Source: Lentinus brumalis
Lineage: Eukaryota; Basidiomycota; Agaricomycetes; Polyporales; Polyporaceae
Length of the DNA stretch: 64,000 nt
Direction: 5' to 3'
Assembly: GCA_001792895.1 (NCBI GenBank)
Contig: MARA01000003.1
Span: 1,612,001 to 1,676,000 of the forward strand
In this document: positions 34,676 through 47,465 of the stretch, one piece after another
How positions within the stretch are numbered: position 1 is the first letter of the stretch
Layout of the letters: every line of letters starts with the position of its first letter
The notes under the pieces: generated by a model
What the model saw: only the letters and a program-made list of their open reading frames with translations
What the model was told of the DNA's origin: nothing
Databases searched by the model: none
Program-made: the position numbers and the translations under genes

Positions 34676-37600
34676 CTATGAGCTCACAACCAATGACGGC
34701 GAATGCGCAACAGCGTCTGCGACCTTCTCCCGGCCATTGGCAGCGCCGCCTTTCGCATGGCCGTTCGCAAGCACCTTGCCCTCGACCGTGACGGCCTCCC
34801 CTCCATCCTCGTCGCCGCTGGCAGTACCACCAGTTTTGACACCGCGGATGGTCCTCCTGTCGTCCTCGTCGTCCCCGCCTGCGCCCTCCTCGCCTGGGTC
34901 CCCCGCCGCACTGACAGCGGCGCCGTCAGCCGACGACTGAGCATCTTCTGGCGTCTCCGCTGCCGCCTTCGATGCTGGCTTCTGGCCAGCACCGTACCGG
35001 CCGCGCAGAGTCAAGAAGCCGGTGAGAGGCGCGAGGTCCGGGAGGTACCGCGACATGCGCTGAGACGAGGCTTTTGTCGGAGTCGTCGCGCCGCTCGCGG
35101 GGGGAGTGCTGCTCCTGCTCCGGCCGGCCCCTGTACCATTCTCCGACGGTGAGAGGGAGGCAGAGGAACTAGCGGTTGTACCAGCCCCATCTTTGTCCCT
35201 GTCGACGTGATCTTGAGGTTTTGCGCCGGCTTCCGTGCCTGGCCTTGCGTCCGGAGCGAGAGAAGCGTCTGCCGGGACCGGCGACTGCGACTGTAGGGAC
35301 GAGATCGACACCGACGAAGAGGCGACGCGATGACCACTGCACCCGAGGAGTGAGAGTTGACGTGAGCATCAGAAACAGGTCCTCGGAAACGAGAACCAAA
35401 AGAGCTGCTTACGGGATGATGTGCTGGACGTTATCCGTCAGCGTCAGTAACAGGTTCTTCAGGTTCGGCAGGGTATGGCGCATGTCTAGAGCGCGAAGAT
35501 TTCTCTCGCTCATAAGCTAGTATCATGCATCAGTCAGCTAAAGGGCGAGGAATGACACGGAAGCCGGAGTCGTGGGCGCCTACCATCTCAATGTCCTTGT
35601 TGAGCAGGAACACTCCGTACTCGAACCGGTACGTGTCCACGCCTTTGGAGAAAAGAGGGAAGCTGCGATGACGTATTTCGGGTTATATCGACACGCCAAG
35701 GACGATGAATGGGTAGGACTCACTTCCTGGGGCCCACCATCGCAGAGATGCCGTCCTTGATCATGCTCCGGCTACCAACGCATGTCACCGGATACACTAG
35801 CCTATGGCCCATGTACGCAGAGAGTAGCTGGATGACCTGCGCTGAGTATCCAAGCGCTGTAGCCACGCTGTCCTCTGTCACATCTTTATAGTTGGGGAGA
35901 GTGAGAGGTGGCGCAGGATCCGTGGCCGCAACCGGAATGGGTAGGGGAACACCGAGGATGGAGAAAAGGAGATCGGGCGGAGAAACGAGTTCTATGGGGT
36001 ATATGAAAGATACGATAGAGATGAGATTGCTGCGCATGATCGGGAGCAGCGTGCGCTGGGACGATTGTCGCGTACTGAACGAAGAGGATCTGAGCTGGGA
36101 GGGCAATAGCGGCTGGATTGCATGCGTACCGTTCCTCCGAGATGCGCTCTTCCATACCCACCTCTTCTGCCATGTCCTCTTCATGCAGTCGTCGCGCCTG
36201 CTCGAGTAGCTTGCGACGTCTGCGAAGGTCCTCGCGTCGGGCAGATATTCGGTTTCTCACTGGAAGAAGACATTAGCGTCAATCTAGCATTGCCTTCATT
36301 ACCGGGGCTTACTTGATTCCGAGTCCCGAGCTACTTTAGCTAGTTCGTCCTGGAGCTCAGCTATCCAAGCTTCACGCTCTGAGACTTCGCGACCCTGTAG
36401 ACAGCAGGAGGAGCAAACGTCGTCAGCAAAGCTGGCCCAGTTGGCGAAAACTCGGGCAAGTCTCATGCTATGCCGCAAATCAGTCCGGTGATTCAACTCA
36501 ACTCACCAGTATGACTGCCTCGTTATGCACGACCGCCTTGTCAATCTGACGAACAACTTCTCCCAACGACTGCTCCGTGTCCAAGATGACCGTTTGCAAG
36601 TTGATCAGCCTGGCCCCATGTCAACCTCGGCCAGTGAGCAAGGGCAGGGTAGACGTACTTCAGTAGATCATGCCAATTGGCGGACTTCGCCGCGCGCTTC
36701 CGACGAGGCGTCCCATCCAGCTCGCTGGTAGTCGGAGTGGTAGGCAAGCTCTCAAAGCTGAGATCAAGTCTGGAAGATTGCAGGTCTATCTCTCCGGCTC
36801 CTCTGTTCTTGTGCACTTCCGCCTCTGGATCAGAGTTGTAGCCGCTTGGCGACGGCGCCCGTGAAGGCGAGTCAGAGCGCAGAGAGCGAGGAGGCACGTA
36901 GAGAGTCTCGCCAGAGGACAGAGTGATAAGCAGTGTGTTGAATGGGATGTGGGCGGGATTGCGAGCAAGCTGACGATAATTGGTTAGTAACTCGTCGCGC
37001 GAACACTCAAACACCTCGGACTCGCCTCCTCCGGTAATGCTTTCAGGTCGCTTAGATCGACGTCCCATGATTCCAGGACCTTCCAGCCTGATGCTCCTAC
37101 TGCCCCATCCAGTTGCTTCTCTTTGCCTTTCCCTTTCGCGTCGGCGGTTTGGTCGGGCGCTTGTCGCGAGCTGGCCAGTGGGCGGAAGATAGTGGATCCC
37201 TCATGACTTGAGCGACCCCATACCTCGACTCGCATCCTCGCTCCGCTCAGGTCGGTGCCAGGCGCGAATTCATACTTGCTGAGCTGGAAGACGGGATTTG
37301 TAGAAGGCCAGTGTATGGGGGATATGTAGTCGGGAACAGGCAGTGCGTCGTCCGAGGAGCCCGCGTTAAGTTCTGGTTGCGAGGTTTCGGACAAGGAAGA
37401 CGATGCGGAAGTAGGTTGTGACAGGTTGGAGGAAGTGGGAAAATGTGCGGTCTGCGGTGGAGGTGTAGAAGGGAACTTCGGTATCCTACCATTCGTAAGG
37501 GAAAGGGAGCCCGACTTCCCATGACCGGCTAAAGGGCTCTTCGCAGAGGAAGAGGAGCCTGACGGTGCATGTCTCGTGGGAGTCACAGGAGAACGTGGGG

Positions 37601-38493
37601 TCGCGGTCGCTCCGACCGTACCTCGTCTTGAGCTGACTTTCACCGTGGACTCATCCCTGGAGGGAACCTTGTCTTTAGAGAGCAGGGAAGGACTGGGAGG
37701 CCGCGTTGAGGAAGGTGAACCTCGGAGATGGTCCACCGACTGGCCGCTGGGCGCGCGCGGACGCGGACTACTTGCAAACGTCCCACTCGGTAGTAACGTG
37801 ATAGTCACGAAAGTTTCAACTAAGCGCGACTGAACGATCTTCTCAAGGTTTTTCTGGGAAGTGTCCCGGAGTAAGTCAGGGAAGATGGATGAGGTTGACG
37901 GGCCAAGCTCGCTGGATATGGCGGTTGATGTGGTATGGGTATGATGTGAAAGGTGGGAGGCCGTGGATAATGTGCGAGAGCGTTGCGAAGGGCGAATGGA
38001 TGAAGTGCTTCCGACATTGGAAGGTCGCCTCGTCAATTTGGGACTCGACGAACCCGCCGACGTCGACAGTGGTATGCTAGCCCGAGAGGACGTCCTCCTC
38101 CTCATCACAGGCTCACCCGAGTAGTCCGGACTGCCTGGTAGACCATCTTCATCCCATCTATGGCCGGAGTGTATTGAACCAGCGGCCGACGTACGTCGTC
38201 CGCGTTTCCTGCCGATAGTGATATCGAGGTCATCCGCGAAATGGCCGTACGGCGTGAACTGAGGTTGCTCTGAGGGCTTTGAGAGTGCTGAGGCGAACGC
38301 ATCGCGGAGCGGAAACGGGGTCAAGTTGCGGATTTGTATGGAGGTTACATGGCGAATACGGCGCTATCCGGAGGCGTTGACGTTGAGCACAAGCAGTAAG
38401 GATATGGCCTGCACTCACTGGTAGCATGGATGTTGCGTACGCAGCTATGTCCGCGCCGCTGTCATTTCGTGGCGATAGGGATGCTGGCTGCAT
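34676..38493 (-). CDS. UVRAG/Vps38-like subunit of the PI3-kinase (Vps34) complex
   Basis: Start ATG at 38491-38493 (MQPASLSPRNDSGAD), stop at 34676; about ten exons, roughly 1,050 residues. The first splice joins TSMLP to RRIRHVTSIQIRNLTPFPLR. A long Ser-rich segment follows, then SPIHWPSTNPVFQLSKYEF and RMRVEVWGR, a C2-like stretch. A coiled coil (REAWIAELQDELAKVARDSES, 21 residues split in the source by no gap; then RREDLRRRRKLLEQARRLH) leads into the family core: SFIYPIELVSPPDLLFSI, ATALGYSAQVIQLLSAY, LVYPVTCVGSRSMIKD, YRFEYGVFLLNKDIE and RALDMRHTLPNLKNLL. This core is the UVRAG/Vps38/Atg14 domain. Family role: with Vps34, Vps15 and Atg6 it directs PI3P synthesis for endosome, vacuole sorting and autophagy. 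The last exon is a low-complexity tail. It shares 342 bp of upstream sequence with the next gene. Confidence 0.87.
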
Positions 38494-38835
38494 TTAGACA
38501 GAGAACTCCGACTTGGGATACTATGCGAGTATGATAGAAGGCAGGGAACGTGAAGGTGGTTGCAGCTAAGTCTCCAGGGGGCATATGTCTAGCAGTAGCA
38601 ACAGAGAAGATGAGTTTGAGTTCCTCTTATAACCGTGGACGGGGTCGTCGTCGCCGCCGCCGTGAACGTCGAAAGAGGTGGTGGTCGATGCAAGAGGTCA
38701 TGAAGCCCGGGGAGCTGTGACGCGCGCGAACGGAGGCGAGATCGCGCGCCGCGCCGCGGGAGCTCGCGTGCGGCCCTTGGCTTGTCTCAACCATCTCGTA
38801 ACCTTCCTTTCCTCGAACGAACGCTTGCATCCATC
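38494..38835. promoter_or_regulatory. Divergent promoter, UVRAG-like / unknown gene
   Basis: 342 bp between two opposite start codons. It contains a CGC/GCC-rich purine-pyrimidine patch near 38640-38670. No individual element is assigned. Confidence 0.45.
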
Positions 38836-40426
38836 ATGCCGCCTAAGCCACGCCCGGTGCGCAAGATTTCGACGACTTCCAACGTCCCCAATACGACACC
38901 CGCAGGCAAGGATGTCGCCCCGTCCGCCAGCACCTCCATGCCACCTCCCCCAGACCCCGTTCCGCCACTCGGGATCTTAGAGGCAGAGGTCACCGCCCTT
39001 TCATCCTGTCTCCAGGTACGTGCTGCTTGCTGTGATTACTGGCCGTTTACGAACGTAGTCGCGCACAGAATGCGGTAGTCAAAACGGGCCAAGTCTATGG
39101 GTTCTACACGGACGTGAAGAGACTGTACGTTATGTCCCTCAGACCCCTGTTCGTTGGCTGAATCTTCCACAGTGGCATACAACAATATGCCCCACGTCCT
39201 CCACGATCTCTGATGTCCTCTTTGGGTAGAGAGATTGTGAAGTATGACCAACTTTGCGACGCGATGGAGTCGCACCTCGTGAGTCCCTCCTCACTACTTC
39301 CACTATACGCCTAACATCATATCACGCAGTTGCGAGCCATCACTGTTCTTCAACGCGATCTCGCGCGCGAAGAGCAACGTCTGAAAGCCGAAGAGGAAGC
39401 TGCTGCGGCTGCGGCCGCAGCGAAGGCTTCCTCTCCTTCTGCCGCTTCGGTGGCGACCCCGCCTGGTTCACCTACGCCTTCAACTCAGACCGACGTTCCC
39501 ATGGATGGCAGTCTGCGCCCGCGCCTCACCCCATCAGCATAACCCCCGCACGTCGACAGTCAACCATCTCCTTGTCCTCTCTATCTCGCCCCGCGTTCCC
39601 GCACAAGCTCGACCTATCCGCCTCCGCTCTCCGTATCCACCCAGATGAGATGATCCCGAGCGGGCTGTCATCGCCCGTCACCCTCGCTCCTCGCTCTGCC
39701 CGTGCGTCCCTGCCTCCGGACCTTGTCATGGCGGCGCTTGGAGACGCTGCCAATCGCCCTGTCGACATTGACTTGACACTGGACGGAGACATGGACATGA
39801 CCGGGTCCAGCTCCGATGGGCAGGTCAGGGAGATGGGCTCCCTTGACCCAGGTCTGGGAAGCTCCGCAGACAAACCTATAGAGCTCGACCTAGACATGGA
39901 CATGGACGTGGGATACTTCGGGCATAGTACGCAGGGTCCCGGAGGTGCCGACGCGAATATGTTCGGGCCTGACGCTGGATCGCAGTTGGTGAAGCCCAAG
40001 GAGGAGCAGATCGACATGGACATCCTGAGTGCACTACAGTCCGTCCAGGCCTCGGGCGACGGCGAGGATATCTTCGCGTCGCTCGGAGGCGCGTCTGCAG
40101 GGGCAAGCGGTGATGCTCCTCCCACGGCCCCCTCAGTTTCGGATATTCAGAAGGGCTCAGCTATCGCGCCGTCTCCTGGCACGATCTTGGCAGGCCTCAC
40201 TGTAGGTACATCACAACCCGGCGACGCTGCAGGGGCGGTAGCCCAGGCTGACCCTGGACATGGGCCGTCTTTCGACTTCGACATCTCGACGCTGGGAGAT
40301 AACTTCTTTTCCGAGCCAACGACCAGTGGTGACATGGACATGATGGGGATGGACGACATCTTCAACATGGGTGTGAACCCCGGCGAAGGTGGCGCTAGTG
40401 GTAGTGCGGGCGGTAGCACTTCGTAA
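38836..40426 (+). CDS. Conserved-looking protein of unknown function, possible Mediator-like subunit
   Basis: Five exons: 38836-39015, 39069-39124, 39173-39278, 39330-39449, 39512-40426; they close to 458 residues. The N-terminal part is helical and well ordered: GILEAEVTALSSCLQ, VYGFYTDVKRLGIQQYAP, IVKYDQLCDAMESHLLRAIT, then a charged Ala-rich helix (REEQRLKAEEEAAAAAA). The rest is acidic and low in complexity with Asp-Met repeats (ELDLDMDMDVG, SGDMDMMGMDDIFNM). The frame change after KASSPSAAS is explained by a 62-nt intron with a weak donor (GTGGCG), not by a frameshift. A short helical N-terminus plus acidic activation-like tail recalls fungal Mediator tail subunits such as Med2, but I cannot confirm the family. 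Confidence 0.72.
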
Positions 40427-40681
40427 CCTCGGTCGGGCAGCGATTCGGCAACGATGCACGGCATTACATTGTTATAGCATTATAGCTAATGATACTGAGG
40501 GGTGGGGGATAGCAGCAACAATATGTACGATATACGCGACAACATCGGTCCACAATCCGTACGTCTGGGCATTATGAGCACAACCACTATACAACCATTA
40601 CGCAAGATACCGAGATGACAACCGTCGAGCGTCGAGCTCCAGGATACATGTGTGGTCGTGGCGCCGAGGCGCGGTCATCGT

Positions 40682-43600
40682 TCATGGGCGAGCACCCTTC
40701 TTCTTCTTGTTCACGACCTTGAACCCGCCCCATTCATTCTGCGCAGGCTTCGGCTGCGCCTTCACAACGTCCGCTATAGAGATTTGCTTGGCAGCACCTC
40801 CGGCAGCAGCCCCCTTCGGTCGCGACGTCGCATCAGCCTTGCGCTTACTTACGAACTCGCTGGCAAATCGGCGACCATCGAGTGTGGTGCTACTGGCATA
40901 GATGAGGTCGGAGATGATCTCCATCGTGGTGGAATCGGGGTCGAGGGGGAAGGAAAGCAGCATGGACGTGAGTTCCTCGACTGAAACATGGGGCTGTGAG
41001 CGGAGAAAAGAAAGAAGCGCGCAGAGAAGAACATACGATTGACGGAGCTATTCAATCCCTTCAAGGAATCGCCCATCCACTTGAGGAATTCGAGCGACGG
41101 TCCAGGAGCCACGGAGGTGTCTTCCTTTGAAGGAGTCGACTTCAGGGCAACAGCAGCCGGTCTGACGACTTGCGCAGCAGAAGTAGGACGGGTGGTGGCG
41201 GCAGAGGAGGAAACAGCGGAAGATGCAGTAGGCGTGACCTTCGCGGGTGGGGTGGCGGTAGCGGCCGGGCGTACTCCAGCAATGGTGACCGCGGCACCCT
41301 TGCCGTTGGAGCCCACCGTAGTCCATGCACCTCCCATCTGTGGGGTTGCAGCAGCGGGCTACACAAAGTCAGCGTCGGCACAAACACGTCAACAACCATG
41401 TTACTCACCTTGGTGGTCGTGTCCGCATAGGCACGCCTCGCAGCAGCAGCCACCGACTCCTTCTCCTTCGCTGCCAGCTTCTTCCTCCGCTCTTCCTCTT
41501 CCTGGATCTCCTTCATCGTCTTCTTCGCCGCCGGCACCTTAGCAGCATTCGTCCAGACGGCAGGCGTGGATGGCGTTGAGGCAGCTGGTGAGAATGGCGA
41601 AGCAGCAGGGGTATCCTTCACAGCACCAGCCGCGCGCGCACCGGCCTGCGACGTTGGCAGGCCCCATGAAGCAGTGAACGGCTGGAAGTCCTCGGACTGG
41701 GTACTAGCGCGAGCAGCGCGCTCACGCTCACGCTCAGCAGCTTTGCGCGCCTCCAGTTTTTTCGCCTCTGCCTCCTGGATCTCTCGGAGGTTGAGGGTGA
41801 CTCCGGGTCCCTTGCTCTTCTTGTCGTCCTCGATCGCCCAAGCAGCTTTGGGCTCTGGCTGCGGTGCGGGAGAAGGCGGCTTGACGGGTGCGACGGGTGC
41901 GGGTGCAGCAGCAACGGGAGCGACCTTTGGTGCTTGCGGAGTAGTTTGCGCAGGTTGAGCACTTGACTTGCGTCTGGTCTTTTGGGAAGCGACGAGATCC
42001 GTTGGAGATGGCGCAGAAGGGGTAATAGGGGAAGGAGCCGCGTTTGATTGCGGCTCTTCTGTGACAAACTTGGGCTCTGGTTCCGGAGCGGGTCCCGAAG
42101 GTGCCGCAACGACTTGCCGTTGTAGCTCTGCCTGACGCTGCTGTGCGTCGTGCTGTCCAAGGTTCGCGGCCGTCAGGCTCGCAGCCGTAGGACCCCATGG
42201 CTCGTTCGTGACGGGCTGAGATGGTGCAGTGGTCTGCCAGGGCGACTGGTTGATGGGTGTACCACCTGGTGCCCCTCGCCCGAATGACTGTGACGGGGTG
42301 ATGGGCTGTGCTATGAATGTGTTGTTCACCGTGGGGTGATTAGCGTCGAAGGGACCAGGTCGACGGAAGGCGGGAACTTCCTGCGCGTGCCAAGGTGATT
42401 GTGGCGGCGCGAAACCGGGACTCTGCACGAATGGTTGCTGGAGTTGCTGAGCGAAAGGCATAGGCTGGCGGTCAGAGAGAGGCGTAATAGGGTGTAAGGA
42501 GCGGCCTTCCTGCCCCGCAAATTGCGAGAGAGGAGTTTGAGGGAATGCTTGTTGTGCATGCGAGATAAAAGGAGAGGAATGATTTGAGAACGAGCCGCCT
42601 CGCCCTGCACCCGTTTGGATGTCGTCCAATATAGGCTTGGCGAACGCGTCGCGGTTGAGAACACGAGAAGGAGTACCTTGATTGGAATGGATGCCACCAA
42701 TGGCTCCGTACTCGGGTCCGTTCAAAGAAGAAGATCCACCGATACCATTCAAGTGTCCGGGGTCTTGCAACATTCTTTGCCCAAACGGAGTGCCGCCGAG
42801 GCCTTCGTTGAAGACGGACGGACTGTCGTTACCTAAAGCTAGGCGTGAGACACGAAAGGCCGATGAGACTGATGCATACGAACCGTTGTAGCCTGCGCCA
42901 TCCACCGCGGCCGGCCGACCCATGCCGAAACCACGGTTGCCAAAGACTTGATCCATCGGGTCGGTCATGGTCGCTCGACGCTGGCCCGGAGTGCCTACAA
43001 CCCCAGCCCCAGGTGTCATGAAGGGCGTGCGAGACTGGTCGTTCTGATCCAAACCCAGCTGGCTGCCAAACGGTGTAGGATCCGGAGAACCATTGACGAA
43101 ACGACCACCGAAAGACGAAGCAGGGGAGTCGGACGCGTTTGACCCATTTTGCAGATAGGAATCCAGCGTCGAACTTCGTATGTTTCGTGTAGGCACAGGC
43201 TGATAGGGCGAATGTTGGTTACGCTCTGGAATAGCACGATCCACCACAGTCTCCAGACGTGAGAGGCCAGGCGGGGCAACAGCGTGTACCAACGGCGACA
43301 GGAACACGGGTTGGTCTCCCGCACGACGAACCAGCTCACCAACAGGCGTGAAGTCGGCGTCCAGATGAGTGCGTTTCATCAGCAGGGTAGGCTGGAAGTA
43401 TCCCTCATTGTACCAACGCTGCATGAGGTCTGCTTTGAAAGGTCCTGAATGTCGCATACGGCGTGAGGCAACCTGTCGAACGCAATCTTCAGCGAGTACC
43501 CACCTTGCAACTGCCCTTGAGGATCAAGATACGACCATTCCACATTCGAAAGGTCAGCAAGGCCAGGCGGGGGCCGGCCGGCCCCACCTGCGCTGTCTCC

Positions 43601-44667
43601 TTGTCCCGAGATCGACGAGCCTCCAGGCTGACCATTTGAGTGGCCCACACCGTTCGCGCCAATCGTACCATTCTCCACTTTCGAACTAGCAGACGATTCT
43701 CTCCCATGCTCAGAAGCGCGGAGAGCGTCCTCCTCTTCCTCCTTGAAGTCGGGGCCCTTGTTCTCTCCATCCGTGTCCTTGTCCTTGCTCGGACCTGTGC
43801 CCACCTTCACAGTGCCCTCAGACGTTCCCCGTCGTCTGGATGTCCACGTCTCTCCGAGAACTCCCTCGAATCCAGGGCGGACACGCGGTGAAGGAAGAGC
43901 ACCATCCCTGGGAGACGCAAGTCCGCCCTGCATATTAGACAGAGAGAGCTTCCGAGGAAGAGCCATCGGTGCTTGATCTTCGAATCGAAAACTTGCGGAG
44001 TCAGGCAACGTCCGGGCACGCGCAAGAGTATGTGGACGTCACCTGTGCTATCCCCTCTTCGTCTCCCCATGAAGCTCCCAATCCGCTCGCGCATAGGGCT
44101 GCCAGCACCCGAGCTCGCGTGGTTAAGCTTCGGGCGCTCTCCAAGGCCCGACGTGTTGAGAGGCGATAAGAAATCTGTGGACTGGCGTCGGCGGACCTCC
44201 GAGTTGAGCGTACCCGCGAATAGCTGTATCGGGATGCAAGTACGCGTGCAGTCGAGTAGACAAGGATACACGAAAATCGAAAAGAAAGGGGGGATAAATT
44301 TCAGGGTCACCGGCTGCAGCAGTACAATTTTACGCACCTTCTTCTCCGCGTCGCTCATCTCTTTGAGGCCAATCGGGTCGTAGCCTACCTCTCGCACGAT
44401 CCCCTCCCACCGCTCGACCTCGAGTCCCAATCCACCGCGTCCACCTCCCTCCTTGTAGATCCTGAGCATCTCCTCCTTCGAATAGCGGAACGGGTGTGCA
44501 TCATCACGACCCTCCTGGGGTGGGTGGCTCGCAGGTGCGACCAACGCCGAGTACGTAGAATTTCCAGGTGGCGCAGGCGAGGTAGTCAACGGCGGAGACG
44601 GTGCAGGACGCGAGGTACCCTTGGTGCGCATCCACTCGGGACCGAAATGCATGGTTGTTGTAGTCAT
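40682..44667 (-). CDS. GYF-domain protein (Smy2/GIGYF-like)
   Basis: Start ATG at 44665-44667 (MTTTTMHFGPEWMRTKG), stop at 40682; about seven exons, over 1,100 residues, with one large exon from about 43455 to 41420. The N-terminal part carries FRYSKEEMLRIYKEGG and VEWSYLDPQGQLQ. The GYF core follows: GPFKADLMQRWYNEGYF, then LLMKRTHLDADFTPVGEL, with the W-x-GPF...WYNEGYF pattern intact. A long Pro/Gln-rich region follows. Two helices rich in Glu, Lys and Arg (LNLREIQEAEAKKLEAR, KKTMKEIQEEEERRKKL) and a C-terminal block (LKWMGDSLKGLNSSVN, EIISDLIYASSTTLDGRRF, NEWGGFKVVNKKKKG) match the GIGYF end. GYF domains bind proline-rich motifs; these proteins act in translational repression, mRNA decay and vesicle traffic. 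The stop faces the previous gene's stop across 255 bp. Confidence 0.88.
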
Positions 44668-45004
44668 TTTGCTGGCAGCAGAGAGGTCGCAGACAGTCGG
44701 TGCGGTGAGGTGCGTGCTGTTAAGCGTGCAGAGCAATCTGAGAAATGTGAGAAGGAAAAGTCGCGGAAGCGCAAAGTCCAGGATCAGCGTGACCCAACCT
44801 CAGGGCCGGTCTCGTTGGCGCCCTCCGACTGCAACACGCATAGCACACGTTGTATATGTATCTCGGCCGCGTGCCATCGGCACAAAACCATAATAGTATC
44901 GTCGACGAGAACGTCCGTACTCTAGTATACCGCGCGGTACAATATGTCTACTTCTACAAAAGTCCAACACACACGAGCGAGTTCCCTTCCAGACGCCCGT
45001 CCGA
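44668..45004. other. Intergenic: GYF promoter and acetyl-CoA transporter 3' UTR
   Basis: 337 bp between two minus-strand genes. No further gene is seen. Confidence 0.45.
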
Positions 45005-47465
45005 CTACGAGTATATCCTCCATTTGCTGATTGGGACAGCTGCAGGCTCGGATCAGCATTGCACACAACTCGTGCAGTTGTCGACATACTTTGTAGCTTC
45101 TTAGCTGTTGGGATCAGGAAGAAGACTGTAGTAAGGAACCCAAACCCGATGCATAACGCAGAGACGATGTAATAGCCATCCTGCACTGTCACGCATTCTC
45201 CACCAAGATTTGCGCAAGCAGCCTTGCCATGTTCGGAAACGCACTCTTGAGCTAAATAGAACAGTTAGCATTGATGCTATGCAGTCCGCTTTCGAGCCGT
45301 ACCTTTGACCGCAAGGTCGGCGTCCTTGATGTTACATGTGGCCACGCTGAAGTAGTCGACACCTGCACGACCATCAACGCAGCATCAGCATCAGCAACAT
45401 GTCGACAACATCAACAACAGACCTTTCAGGACAAAGTATCGTGGCCAAGTACCTCCGAGGTTCGTGAAGGTGTTTAGCAGCTGAGAATATGATCAGCATC
45501 TCCAGCTCGAAGGTCGCCTGAAGCACACGTACGGTCATGTATGTACCGCCTACTACAGGATCAGATATACGAGTATGGAATGCCGACATGCCGCCGAATT
45601 GGATGGTGCTGGAACGAGGGATGTAAGCAAGGATGTATGTGAAAAGCTTCGGGGACTTGCCTCGCAAAGGACTGGAAAATCGTGAGGATAACGAGACAGG
45701 CGAAGAAGCCCGTCGTAATTGGCGGCTTCGGGAAGTAATACACCACCAAGGTCGAGACGAGGGTGAGGATTAGCCGCGGCCAGAACGCGTATATCCACGC
45801 GCGCAGTGGCTTGTCGCCTCGGGCCCACTTGCCTGCCAACCATCCGCCAATGATCTCGAAGGGGAAGTCGATGAGGACAGTGATGGCGAGGTCTTCTCTA
45901 CCCAAGCCTTTCTCGACCATTTTCAGCTGCGTTGCAGCGTCGCTGGCTTGCCAGCCGATTTTTGCCAACAAGTGAATGCCCAGGAGAATTTGCACATCTG
46001 ATACAGGAGGGTGAGCTGACCAGGTCGCTAACGATAACTTTGGATGATCTGAAACATACGCCTCAGCTTGCAGATTTCCCACATGGTGACGTATACACCT
46101 TTGATACTGATGTCTTCAGTCGTGGACTCCTTGTCCTGTTGATACAGGGCATGCGTCAGGGACGTCGGCTTATGCACAATACAGCGCATGAACTCACCTC
46201 TTTGACGAAGAAGAGCCATATCGTTACCGCGAACGACATGAGCGCGCAGAAAAAGAGATAAGAGCTCAACGAGAGTCTAGGGATCCCCCATCTCTTACTG
46301 CAACTCTGTCAGCGGCAGGTGCAAATCCGAGGACAGGCGGAACTTACGCGAAGTCTTCGCTGTTGAGGGCAAGGAATACTGTGTATGACAACAAGTACCC
46401 TGTGTTCAGGCCGATTGTCTGACAGGTTGACGCATACGCTAGGTTCTCCTCTGAAAGGAGAGTAAGCGCCCATCCTGTCGAGGCGAAGTCAGTCAAGCCG
46501 AGGTACCACAAGCCATGTGTACCCTCACCATCGACCGCAATATCTATCGTTACCAATGAGTAAGAAGAACGCTGGAAAAACGCAACAACGCTGAAACTCG
46601 CCTTGGGTAGCCGAGAAGAAGACGAGAGACGTGAATGCGAAGCTGAGCATGTACAAATGCTCTCCAGGCTGTATGCGGTCAGCGCCTGGAAGAGTAACAG
46701 CCACAGACAGAGCGTACATTCGCCATTAGTTGCTCAGCCCTGAAGGATATTAGGAGCATGGTCGTTCCGATGATAAGTTGCATGGGTATGATCCAGGACT
46801 TTCGGCGACCAATAGAGGGGAAGAACATAGAGTCCACAATGGGTGACCAGAATAGCTTCAGAGAGTATGGATAGCCGGAGAGCGAGAATACGGCGAGTTC
46901 AGAATACGACAGATGTTCTCGGAGAATGAATGGAATGGATCCCAGGGCAAGACCCAACTAGGCGGGAGTGAGTGCACGCCTTGATGACCTGACCGGCGCA
47001 TGACGGTTGAAAGTTTGGGTTACTCACCGGGAATCCTTGTATCAGGTCTGAATACGCACGCGCGTCAGGAAATGTATGTCAATTCGGTCAAGGCCAGGAG
47101 AAAAACGTACAAAGAATGATGAGCAGGACTATAGCCTGCTTGTCGCGCGCCGAAACCGGCCTCTTCCCGTCCGTCTGAGCCAAGTACGCCTCCTCCTCCT
47201 CCAGGGTGAGATCGCTCGCGGCCGCCTGACGCTCATCATCCCTAAGCAAGCTCAGCTCAACCTCATCCACACCATCCGGTGTACGTGGATCATGAGAGTA
47301 ACCGCGCCGTGCGGTGACTGGGGTGCGTGGCACGACTTCAATGCTTTCCAGCGACGTGGCGATGGCGCGAGGCGGCATGGAGTCCGAGTCGGCGGCGAGC
47401 GGGTCGGTCTTCTTGGCTGCTCGCCGGCGGGGTTTGCGATTGGGGTTGTTGGAATGAGAAGTCAT
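45005..47465 (-). CDS. Acetyl-CoA transporter (SLC33A1/AT-1 family)
   Basis: Start ATG at 47463-47465 (MTSHSNNPNRKPRRRA), stop TAG at 45005; ten or more exons, about 600 residues. A hydrophilic basic N-terminus is followed by LIQGFPLGLALGSIPFILRE, LSYSELAVFSLSGYPYSLKL, FWSPIVDSMFFP and GRRKSWIIPMQLIIGT, all close to AT-1. The middle part has DIAVDGWALTLLSEENLAYA and STCQTIGLNTGYLLSY, then FPFEIIGGWLAGKWARGDKP and, at the end, Cys-rich segments and VTVQDGYYIVSALCIGFGF and a final ISKWRIYS. AT-1 sits in the ER membrane and brings acetyl-CoA into the lumen for lysine acetylation and glycan modification. Exon edges in the middle were not all fixed by hand. Confidence 0.87.

Noticed and set aside
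39254..39545. Apparent frameshift in the unknown acidic gene
   Set aside because: A 62-nt intron with acceptable ends joins the frames, so no error is needed.
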